Shown piece after piece: positions 42,146 through 52,739 of a DNA stretch of 64,000 nucleotides. How positions within the stretch are numbered: the stretch's first letter is position 1; every line of letters starts with the position of its first letter. The stretch is from Hyalella azteca. Its lineage: Eukaryota > Arthropoda > Malacostraca > Amphipoda > Hyalellidae. The position numbers and the translations under genes were made by a program. A model generated the notes under the pieces. It saw only the letters and a list, made by a program, of their open reading frames with translations, was not told where the DNA came from and did no database searches. The stretch is taken from contig NW_025941463.1 of NCBI RefSeq assembly GCF_000764305.2, positions 419,841 to 483,840 of the forward strand, in the 5' to 3' direction.

Positions 42146-42237
42146 CGACTCAAAAAAAGTCTTATTGCAGAAATAGAAAACCCCAAGTATGAATAAACGC
42201 AGAAACTCAAAAGGCTTAAAGCCTTCAACGAGGATTA

Positions 42238-42567
42238 TCCTGATGAGGAATGAAGCTAAGGCATCACTGAGGTATGAAGACGAGGAATGAAGCTAAGGCA
42301 TCACTGAGGGTATGAAGACGAGGAATGAAGATAAGGCATCACTGAGGTATGAAGACGAGGAATGAAGATAAGGCATCACTGAGGGTATGAAGACGAGGAA
42401 TGAAGATAAGGCATCACTGAGGTATGAAGACGAGGAATGAAGATAAGGCATCACTGAGGGTATGAAGACGAGGAATGAAGATAAGGCATCACTGAGGGTA
42501 TGAAGACGAGGAATGAAGATAAGGCATCACTGAGGTATGAAGACGAGGAATGAAGATAAGGCATCAC
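42238..42567. repeat. ~35-bp minisatellite interrupted by gap (GACGAGGAATGAAGATAAGG)
   Basis: Nine copies ending at the N run. GAGGTATGAA and GAGGGTATGAA versions differ by one G. The array probably extends into the gap. Confidence 0.92.
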
Positions 42568-43423
42568 NNNNNNNNNNNNNNNNNNNNNNNNNNNNNNNNN
42601 NNNNNNNNNNNNNNNNNNNNNNNNNNNNNNNNNNNNNNNNNNNNNNNNNNNNNNNNNNNNNNNNNNNNNNNNNNNNNNNNNNNNNNNNNNNNNNNNNNNN
42701 NNNNNNNNNNNNNNNNNNNNNNNNNNNNNNNNNNNNNNNNNNNNNNNNNNNNNNNNNNNNNNNNNNNNNNNNNNNNNNNNNNNNNNNNNNNNNNNNNNNN
42801 NNNNNNNNNNNNNNNNNNNNNNNNNNNNNNNNNNNNNNNNNNNNNNNNNNNNNNNNNNNNNNNNNNNNNNNNNNNNNNNNNNNNNNNNNNNNNNNNNNNN
42901 NNNNNNNNNNNNNNNNNNNNNNNNNNNNNNNNNNNNNNNNNNNNNNNNNNNNNNNNNNNNNNNNNNNNNNNNNNNNNNNNNNNNNNNNNNNNNNNNNNNN
43001 NNNNNNNNNNNNNNNNNNNNNNNNNNNNNNNNNNNNNNNNNNNNNNNNNNNNNNNNNNNNNNNNNNNNNNNNNNNNNNNNNNNNNNNNNNNNNNNNNNNN
43101 NNNNNNNNNNNNNNNNNNNNNNNNNNNNNNNNNNNNNNNNNNNNNNNNNNNNNNNNNNNNNNNNNNNNNNNNNNNNNNNNNNNNNNNNNNNNNNNNNNNN
43201 NNNNNNNNNNNNNNNNNNNNNNNNNNNNNNNNNNNNNNNNNNNNNNNNNNNNNNNNNNNNNNNNNNNNNNNNNNNNNNNNNNNNNNNNNNNNNNNNNNNN
43301 NNNNNNNNNNNNNNNNNNNNNNNNNNNNNNNNNNNNNNNNNNNNNNNNNNNNNNNNNNNNNNNNNNNNNNNNNNNNNNNNNNNNNNNNNNNNNNNNNNNN
43401 NNNNNNNNNNNNNNNNNNNNNNN
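42568..43423. other. Assembly gap (856 N)
   Basis: Undetermined bases between the 35-bp array and an ATTAT simple repeat (43424-43490). Any frame drawn across it is meaningless. Confidence 1.
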
Positions 43424-43494
43424 ATATTATATTATATTATATTATATAATATTATATTATATTATATTATATTATATTATATTACATTATATAT

Positions 43495-43655
43495 CTGTCA
43501 TAAAAATTAGTGGGTCATGTTGTCCAAATAGTGACCCACTTTCCATACGCTCTATTGCCTGACATTATTTACTGGGTCAGGATGACCCACACAATGGCAA
43601 AAAGTGCATCGCTTTTAAATCAACGACCCGCCTGTTTATCTCATGAGTGCTACAT
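43495..43655. mobile_element. TA-type foldback MITE, copy 9
   Basis: GGGTCATGTTGTCCAAATAG, GGGTCAGGATGACCCACACA and GGCAAAAAGTGCATCGC. Confidence 0.75.
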
Positions 43656-44179
43656 TTGCTATTAATTAATAAATGGAAATAATTATATCATTAATTGAAA
43701 AAATTCGCGCGTGCCACGTACAATACGCAAATAATTATTAATAAAATGATATGAATTATATCATTAATTAAAAGAATTCACATGAGCCACATAAAATACG
43801 CGATTAATAATTAATGAAAAAATTAATTATATAAATAATTTATTAAATTCGCATCTGCCACATCAAACACGCGATTAATAATTAATGAAATTAAATTAAT
43901 TATATAATGCTATAATAATTTATAATATATTTATTCTCGCGTAAATTAATTATTAATAAAATAAATAAATATATATTTGAAGCAAGAAGCCTCCCCCATT
44001 AAAACTGAAGCTTCCTGTTTGTTTATACATGGGTGAGAGATGGACGCCGAGGCGCGTTAATTCAACGCGCTTATAGTTTAATGAAAAAACGTGTCAAAAC
44101 ATGACTCGTTTCATCTACTAGTAGCGCTTTATTACACACAAAGATATGTGTGAGTCATCGTCCGTTGAGTGATGTGTTT

Positions 44180-44345
44180 TTAGCGCATTTTCTCATTTGT
44201 GGGAAAAATGCACTATTGTGCTCGCCATGTCCGTCCGTCCGTCTGTCTGTCCGTCTGTCTTTCCGTCCGTGACTTCACGTTTTCGTCGACGAGAAAACGC
44301 GCTCTCTGTCACTCACTGCTGTGAGTACTGAGTTATATTTTTGGC
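44180..44345 (+). repeat. Interspersed repeat with GTCCGTCTGTCT tract, inverted partner of 37355-37560
   Basis: AGCGCATTTTCTC, GTGCTCGCCATGTCCGTCCG, GTGACTTCACGTTTTCGTCG and GTGAGTACTGAGTTATATTT mirror the copy 6.8 kb away. Confidence 0.85.
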
Positions 44346-44475
44346 ATTTGTATGGGTCAAATTGACCCATTTTATGCCAGAAAAAAAGCGTATACATGCG
44401 TGCACTTGCTCGGGCGGTAGACAATAAAGTGCATAACTATTTGGACAAGATACCTCATACATTTTTCTGAGAATA
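44345..44475. mobile_element. TA-type foldback MITE, copy 10
   Basis: ATGGGTCAAATTGACCCAT, AAGTGCATAACTATTTGGAC and TTTTTCTGAGAATA at the right end. Confidence 0.65.
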
Positions 44476-44479
44476 CGCT

Positions 44480-45180
44480 ACATTACATGGAAATTTTGAG
44501 TTTAACTTTCATAAGATATACAGATATTTATTAATTGTCTTTTAATTCTTAAATTATATTCGCAATTATTATTACTGTTACTAGTATTATAATTACTTAT
44601 TAATATAAATTAAAGCATTATTTAAACATAGCTTTTATATTTAATTTTTCTGAAGAGATCTTTTGTCCACAAAAAAGTTATATTTATGAATTACCTGTCT
44701 CATCGTCGCAATAATTTCAATATGCAACTTAGGATTGCTATAAAATAAAATATTAATTCTTATTATTTACATAGAATTATATCATCCATTGATTCAATTA
44801 TCCACATACCTACTAAATTAACTAATTACTCTAATAATTAAAAAAAACTATAACGAAATCACGAGCATTTATCCACTAGTGGAAATATAATTTATCCATT
44901 AATACATTATAATATTTTATCCATCATTATAAGAATAAATATTCCGAATTATTTTCTATAATTTCAATATAATAATAAATATTTTAATCTCCTACAGAGT
45001 TTTAATTTTTATAATGTGCTTTTGAAGAGTAATTTAAATTTGATAATTGATTGTTAATAAATCAAATTAATCATTTAATTAACATTTAAAATGAAATCAC
45101 TTAAATCATTTAGTTAATTAAGATTTAATTATTGTTTAAATTAAAATTTGTAGAAGCATTTAATTAAGATTTAATTATTG
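44480..45180. other. AT-rich intergenic sequence, no gene seen
   Basis: Low-complexity; short TTTAATTAAGATTTAATTA repeats at 45090-45180. Confidence 0.55.
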
Positions 45181-45249
45181 AACAAAAACAGCAACTCTGC
45201 AGCCGGTGCGAGCGCTGCGACGTCTGGACCCTTGCCAGCCTATGTCGAC

Positions 45250-46440
45250 ACACGCGTCATGCTCATGTCGACATAATTGTCATGTTGACGGAGATATCAT
45301 GTCGATACAGATAACATGTCGATATATATAACATGTCGACATAGATAACATGTCGACATAGATAACATGCCGACATAGATAACATAACGATATAGATAAC
45401 ATGTAGACATAGATAACATGTCGACCTAGATAACATGTCGACATAGATAATATAACGATATAGATAACATAACGATATAGATAACATAACGATATAGATA
45501 ACATGTCGACATAGATAACATATCTACATAGATAACATAACGATATAGATAACATGTCGACATAGATAACATGTCGACATAGATAACATGTCGACATAGA
45601 TAACATATCTACATAGATAACATAACGATATAGATAACATGTCGACATAGAGAACATGTCGACATAGATTACATATCTACATAGATAACATAACGATATG
45701 GATAACATGACGACATAGATAACATGTCGACATAGAAAACATGTCGACATATGTAACATGTCGACATAAATAACATGTCGACATAGGTAACATGTCGACA
45801 TAGATAACATGACGATATAGATAATATGTCGACATAGATACCATGTCGACATAGATAACATGTCGGCATAGATAACATGTCGACATAGATAACATGTCGA
45901 CATAGAAAACATGTCGACATAGATAACATGTCGACATAGGTAACATGTCGACATAGGTAACATGTCGACATAGATAACATGACGATATAGATAATATGTC
46001 GACATAGATAACATGTCGACATAGATAACAAGTCGGCATAGATAACATGTCGACATATATAACATGTCGACATATATAACATGTCTACATAGATGACATG
46101 TCGATATATATATCATGTCGACATAATTGTCATGTTGACATACAAATCATGTCGACATGATTGCCATGTTGACGTGGATATCATGTCGACATAATTTACA
46201 TGTTGACGTAGATATCATGTCGACATAATTGTCATGTTGACGCAGATATCATGTCGACATAATTGTCATGTTGACGTAGGATATCATGTCGACATAATTT
46301 ACATGTTGACGCAGATATCATGTCGACATAATTGTCATGTTGACGCAGATATCATGTCGACATAATTGTCATGTTGACGTAGATATCATGTCGACATAAC
46401 TGTCAAGTTGACAAAGATATCAAGTCGAAAATATATCATG
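45250..46440. repeat. 17-bp satellite (ATGTCGACATAGATAAC) grading into a ~36-bp unit
   Basis: About 50 copies of CATGTCGACATAGATAA with AACGATAT, ATCTACAT and CGGCAT variants to 46090. Then about ten copies of a longer unit combine GATATCATGTCGACATAA and TTGTCATGTTGACG. Long minus-strand frames (CYLCRHVIYVDML) are by-products. The palindrome ATGTCGACAT dominates. Confidence 0.96.
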
Positions 46441-46559
46441 ATAACATAGTTATCATGTTGGCAGAATTGTCATGTTGAATTTTATATTATGTCGATTTAG
46501 ATATCTTGTCGACATAGTTGTTATGTTGGCATAGATATCATGAATATGATTGTAATATC

Positions 46560-47060
46560 GTGTTGACATGATGTCATGTTGACATGATCGTGTTGACATG
46601 ATCGTGCTGACATAGTCGTCTTGACATGATCAGGTTGACATGATCGTGTTGACATGATCGTGCTGACATGATCGTGTTGACATGATCGTGTTGACATGAT
46701 CGAGTTGACATGATCGAGTTGACATGATCGGGTTGACATGATCGTGTTGACATGATCGTGTTGACATGATCGTGTTGACATGATCGTGTTGACATGATCG
46801 TCTTAACATGATTGTGTTGACATGATCGTGTTGACATGATCGTGTTGACATGGTCGTGTTGACATGATCGTGTTGACATGATCGTGTTGACATGATCATG
46901 TTGACATGATCGTCTTAACATGATTGTGTTGACATGATCGTGTTTACATGATCGTCTTAACATGATCGTGTTGACATGATCGTGTTGACATAGTCGTGAT
47001 GACATGATCGTGTTGACATGATCGTGTTTAAATGATCGTGTTTACATGATCATGCTAATA
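46560..47060. repeat. 14-bp satellite (GATCGTGTTGACAT)
   Basis: About 34 copies of CATGATCGTGTTGA. GATCGTCTTAACATGATTGT variants recur at regular spacing, a sign of higher-order structure. Confidence 0.96.
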
Positions 47061-50000
47061 CAATTTTTACGATCGCATTTTTTCATCTTCTTAAAATCGA
47101 AATATTTCGTGCGAAAAAGGCCGTTAACTCTAAACTAAAAAATATTTTAAAAAATCTTGAACAAATACCGCAATTTTGAGTACTTCATAAACCCTAGGCA
47201 AAAGTTTAAGCCTTAGATGAAAGAATCAAACCGCTCATTGAACGATTTATTAGATATGAATTTGAGGGACAATAAGGGTGTGTCCTTGAACTGCTTAGCT
47301 GTCAACTCAGTCCTTAGCAGCCTATTAACACAACATAACCCTTTGATCTGCCATTTGACACATCCCCTCATGAAAAACCTTGAAAGAAGCCTTAGTAGAC
47401 AACCCTTAAAATGCCGACCATCAAAACAGTGACATTTAAAACACAGCAATTAAATACAGCGCTTTAACCAGCCCTTAAAATCGCCCCATTTAAACAGCGC
47501 TTGTAAGCACAGCTTTTAAACGAGCCCTTACACAGCCCCTTCAACACGGCCCTTTAATACGGTGACGTCACGGCCGTTTACACGCACGCCTGCATTCTTA
47601 CGCACGATCACATTCTGAGCTATGACGTCATGCGTTCACCTACGTTGCTTTTCAAACTGCCTTTATATATTTCCTTAATACTTTTTATACATGAAAGTAT
47701 GAATACAGCAAACTGCGATTGGTGTAAAGGCGAGCGTTATTACTGAATTTAAATTAAAAAATACAGAACACACCCGAATGGACAAAAAAGGCGCTGTTGA
47801 ATGCCGTCACCGCAGCAGCGTGAGTTAGCTTGAGCAACACTTCTAATTTTATTACTTCTTTCGCGACATTTTCTGCCACGTATGAGCGAAATTAAGGGAA
47901 GGATTTATAAATAATGCTTGTTTTCATGAGGTAGAAAAAATTATATGAAGCTGTTAATCACTGAAACAGTTACAAAGAGCATACACGTAATGGCCGCGGC
48001 GCGCTATAGCGACAACCTCTCACTTTCACTTCATGTTGCACACTGAATCGTCTGGCCTGTCGAACTCTCCAGTCTCCACAGAGACAATTGCGTCTGAGAA
48101 CCTTCCTGGAGTGTCGTCTTTCAGCTGGCAACAGTTATTTTATTCAATATTCACGTTTATTAAAATAAATCCTAACATTTTTAATAATATTAGTGAACTA
48201 TATAAATGATTGCCTGTGCCATACACGAAATTGGCACCTTGAAAAGCCAGTAGAGCGTTTTTTATAAGGAAAAGAGTAAAAATAAAAGCCATGCAAGCGA
48301 CTGCAGTGGCTGATTCCAGGCCATCCAGCCAGCCAGCCAGCCAGGCAGCCAGCCAGGTGGCTGGTGATAACAGGTTTATGGCAGGAATATCAGGGATGGC
48401 TGGCGATCGCTTCTGCTATGCAGACATTTCCGCACGAATAACTTGTTAGAAGACACATAAAAAAAATTTATTTTATACATCGAGTCCATTTTAATCAGAC
48501 ATTTTACCTTAGGGAAAATATTTTAAAAATCATTTCAAGTGATATGAATTATTTCTTCACAGATGTACTCGGGTTGACTCACTCCAGAATTTTTCAACCA
48601 AAAATTCCATTATTTTGTACATGAATCGTTACTGACTTCAGCATGATAAATTCTCAAATATTTTTTCGCGTAATAAATAAATGTTAAATGTTCTCGCTTT
48701 CGGATGTGGATTAATATAAATTATTCTAAGATTTCCTAAAGATTATCATATTTTATTTATAAGTTTATATACAAATATTATCATATTTGTATATTAACTA
48801 TCAGTGAAAAAATCGCTGTGATGCCTTCGGCGAGGTCAACTGCTACTTTTTTCACTAGTTTACAAGGCCGCGTTTTTATGCATTGATTTAGTTTGTAAGA
48901 AAATAGAAATACTGTAATCCGTGAATATAAAGTGATATGATGAAGTTAAAACGTTAGGTTGTGGTCAATATATCTTTACGTTAATTATATATGTAATGTT
49001 TGGGACTGGAATATTTAGAATAAAGATCAGAAGCATAAATTAACAGCCAAATAAATGATAAATTTGTTTGTCAAATCGTTAAAACATTGCCCGTTTACTT
49101 ATTAACGCATAAACTATCAACTCTTTAAGAAATATACTGTCAATTCATTAAAAATAACCGTCATGTTGCATCATAAGGAAATTAACTACCGGTCACTCAA
49201 TTACGCCGATTATGATGCAATCTTAGGGAATAAGAGGAGATATAATCTAAAAATTTCAATTTTTCGTTTACTTTTATAAAGGAATTTGTCCTAAAGACCT
49301 TTGAAACTATGTAGTCTCGAATTATTCGACACGATGCACGTCAGTTCCATTCTACAATAGCCTACCATGTAACGTTTTCTCTAGGCAAGAGTGACAGAAA
49401 ACTTGGTTACTTTGGTAATCTACTTTAAAATTGAAACCGCGATGTACCAAATAATTTTCGTGACTATATAATAACAGAAATTATTTAGTTAAATTGAGAC
49501 AAGGGCGACTAAATGAGATAGTCAAGATTACCTATGAAAAGTATACATATTGTATAAATTAATAGTTCTAAAAACACTGAAAATGCAGAAATTTCTGGAT
49601 ACGTTTTATGGAAACATACAAACAAAACTTTAATCAATTAACAATGAAATTCAACGGTCTGGAATAAACAAAGACTATGTGTAATATTATGTGATATGAA
49701 TCCTATTTTCGACTTTTTACAATTATTGCCAGTTGAGCCTAGCATAAAAAATGACGACTCATAAGATTTTTATATTATATTATAGAGAAATTATCGAATT
49801 ATGATCATAAAAATTTTGAGCTCCGATGTAGAAAATAAAGGAAAATAAATAAAAAACTTTTGTATCTATCAATTCGATGAAAAAATCGCCGCCATCTTGT
49901 CCCTCAGCCAGCGGAAGAAGCCAGCAACACATTTATTGTTATGAGTGTATGTCAATAGTAGGTTACAAAACAATATTATTCAATATGCATGATAACACAA

Positions 50001-50100
50001 TATACAATGAAGATAATGATTACATCAAAATATACTCATCACAAGGTTAGCAAATAATTAACAATCAAGATCCAATATCGCGCATCATTAAATTTAAATT
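47061..50100. other. Intergenic sequence, no gene recognised
   Basis: GC-richer patches at 47480-47640 (with CCCTTTAA/CACAGC repeats) and 47990-48130, and a GCCAGCCAGCCA tract at 48315-48365. Short frames only; no protein motif recognised. Confidence 0.5.
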
Positions 50101-50149
50101 GTAAACCCTTGGAGTATTCCAAGGAACCAAAACCTTCAAATGAACCCCT

Positions 50150-50490
50150 ACGTCTCACACTAATATCTAGGCCTTCTACTAACTCCCAAAACTTCCATTA
50201 ACCATTTGAGCCTTCAATTATCTATCCAGCCTTCCATCAACCCCCCAGACTTCCATTCACCATCTAAGCCTTCCATTAACCATCTAGGCCTTCCATTATC
50301 TAAGACTTCCATTAACCATCTAAGGTTTCAATCATTTATCCAGCCTTCCATTAACCTCCCTGCCTTCCATTAACCTCCCTGCCTTCCATTAGCCTCCCTG
50401 CCTTCCATTAACCTCCCTGCCTTCCATTAACCTCCCTGCCTTCCTTTAACCTCCATGCCTTCCATTAACCTCCCTGCCTTCTGGGCTCTG
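50150..50490. repeat. ~20-bp repeat (CTTCCATTAACCTCCCTGC)
   Basis: About 14 copies: first a diverged CTTCCATTAACCATCTAAGC form, then a homogeneous CCTTCCATTAACCTCCCTG run. Confidence 0.92.
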
Positions 50491-50910
50491 GGCGACCAGA
50501 ACGCAACCGTCAGCATTTATTTTTGACAATAAAGAATAGAAATGGTATTCTATTATTGTAATTTTAAGAATTTATAATTGTACGATGAGAAACAATTTAA
50601 TTACGCACGTAGTAAATTTTCAATATATATGAACATTTAATGTTGAATCCATGTAAGCGTCAGAGGAGAAGAGGAAAATGATTGAGATGATGGATATGAT
50701 TTAAAGGTGAAAAATAGAATAGAAAAAATAGAAATAGAATCAGAATTAATTCAGACAATACAACCAAATTAGTTTACATTACAAACGATTGTACACAATC
50801 TTGTTAGCAAAGTCATTCAATTTATTATTGAAATGAATTAAAATATATAAATTACGTTATATTAAATGTTATATAACTATTTAGAATAATAAATAATTGT
50901 TTCTACTCAC

Positions 50911-50944
50911 GTATTGGTTCGTCGGCAGCCAATCACAGCCTTAC
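50911..50944 (-). other. Possible 34-bp non-coding exon upstream of calpain
   Basis: On the minus strand TTTACATTCCAG precedes, and GTGAGTAGAA follows, a 34-bp GC-richer segment. It could be a 5' UTR exon of calpain (start exon 10 kb downstream). Evidence is splice-site shape only. Confidence 0.2.
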
Positions 50945-51894
50945 CTGGAATGTAAACAAAACCTCTATTTAATTTATAATCAAAGCCTTTATGTGTAATT
51001 TCATTACCAATGTATTGCAGCCTCCTTTTAACTTGAATGGAAATTCATATAACTTTTATCTCGTTTAACTGATTTTATATATAAATTTAATATTCCCCAA
51101 CTTTAAAATGATTATATTTTTAGTGTTATTGCTGAGAATCTCGCCCGTGGCAATCATATTATCTCAGATATTATATATTGTATATCTGATATCTGATATA
51201 TATCAGATATTTATATATCAAATTACATAAGATATTAATATTATATATCAGATTATATGTTGCTATAAATAAAATTCTGACACGATTGTCATGTTGCGTA
51301 ATTGGCATGTTGATTTTATATCATGTTGACATATAAGCGGAGCTAACATAGTTGATCAACATGCCATGACCAGTTAAAATGTTGATCACAATTTAATTTC
51401 TTATTATTAATCAAGGTTCAAATATATTTGTTAATGTTAAATAACCTGTTTCAACCGGTGATCCGATAAGAGCCTTGGTTTTTATTTATGTTATTTTCTT
51501 CTTTTTATCTGAATTCTACGCTGAATTTACAAAAATTTCATGAAATTTAGTTATCATGGAAGCTCTTTCACTCCTGTATTATCTAAATTTTCTATTTCGT
51601 CACAGAAACTTTACGACCTCAAATAAAGAATAAATAATCGCTGATAATAAATAATATAATAGTCACTGATGATAATTAATATAATAATCATTGATAATAA
51701 ATAATTTAGTGAATAATCATTAAAAATCTTCTGACTCTCGCCAAAAGAAACCTGTAATTTCTTTAAATTTATTTAGAGAAATTACAAAGGGCTAAAAACA
51801 AGGGCGCTGAAAAATAATACTTAATTTAAATAATTAGTTCAATGAATTTTCATTAATGTACAGCATCCTTGGGAGTATAACTTCTGTCAAATTT

Positions 51895-51985
51895 TAGTGC
51901 CGACATAAATGTTGACTGAACGCCTGCAGCGTTAACACGCCTGTTAACAGAGCGCCTGCAGCGTTAACACGCCTGTTGACAGGTA
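51895..51985. repeat. Two-copy 37-bp duplication (GCCTGCAGCGTTAACACGCC)
   Basis: GCGCCTGCAGCGTTAACACG with CCTGTT is present twice in tandem. Confidence 0.8.
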
Positions 51986-52385
51986 TGGTGCCGTGTTGCC
52001 AGCAATGTTGAGTTGGCCCAGTAAGCCATAAATGACACTCATTCTTATCTATTAAGTATCAATCATTCATTTATTATAATAGGTAAGAATTTAATAAATA
52101 TATTTGTAAATAGATTGATTAGATAAGAAAGTTCTTATTTATAATCATAGGTATAAGGTTAATAATATTTTCTTAATAGTTTTAATAGATACAAAGTGCT
52201 TATTTATCATAATAGGTAAGAGTTTAGTAAATAATTTTGATTCATATTTTGATTATATAAAAAAATTTTATTTATCATTATAGGTAAAAGCTTAGTAAAA
52301 ATTTTATTCATTGTTTGATTAGATTGAAAAAGTTTTTTCGTTACCTTCAACGGTGGTGGCCTGGCTGTCGGGCTGCCGGTGTTAT
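51986..52385. other. AT-rich intergenic sequence with ~65-bp loose repeat
   Basis: CTTATTTATCATAATAGGTA followed by AGAGTTTAGTAAATA recurs about four times between 52040 and 52310. Confidence 0.6.
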
Positions 52386-52389
52386 CGAA

Positions 52390-52735
52390 CGAACACTTGT
52401 ATTAACGGAGAACACAGAGCTGTTCTTGGTGGTTGTTCTCTGTAACTGTTCTATTAAAGGAGAACACAGAACTGTTCTTGGGGGTTGTTCTCTGTAACTG
52501 TTCACTGACACTGGTCACTGAAACTGTTCACTGAAACGGTTCACTGAAACTGTTCACTGAAACTGTTCACTGAAACTGTTAACTGAAACTGTTCACTGAA
52601 ACTGTTCACTGAAACTGTTCCTGTCTCTTATACACATCTAGATGTGTATAAGAGACAGCTGAAACTGTTCACTGAAACTGTTCACTGAAACTGTTCACTG
52701 AAACTGTTCACTGAAACTGTTCACTGAGAACAGTC
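52390..52735. repeat. 13-bp satellite (AACTGTTCACTGA) plus a 58-bp pair
   Basis: About 17 copies of AACTGTTCACTGA from 52495. A pair of GGAGAACACAGA.CTGTTCT units precedes it. Mate-pair adapter interrupts it at 52621. Confidence 0.94.
52621..52658. other. Residual Nextera mate-pair junction adapter
   Basis: CTGTCTCTTATACACATCT followed by its reverse complement, a full 38-bp junction inside the 13-bp satellite. It marks an artificial join, so the array length is unreliable. Confidence 0.97.
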
Positions 52736-52739
52736 CACT

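Noticed and set aside
42537..43562. 341-aa and 299-aa plus-strand ORFs
   Set aside because: They run through 856 undetermined bases.
45280..46116. Long minus-strand ORF (278 aa, MSTCYLCRHVIYVDML-type repeats)
   Set aside because: Entirely within the 17-bp satellite and open only because the repeat lacks stops in that frame. Cys/His spacing superficially suggests a zinc-binding protein but has no family match I can support.
46521..47005. ORFs of HDHVNTIMSTRSCQ repeats
   Set aside because: By-product of the 14-bp satellite.
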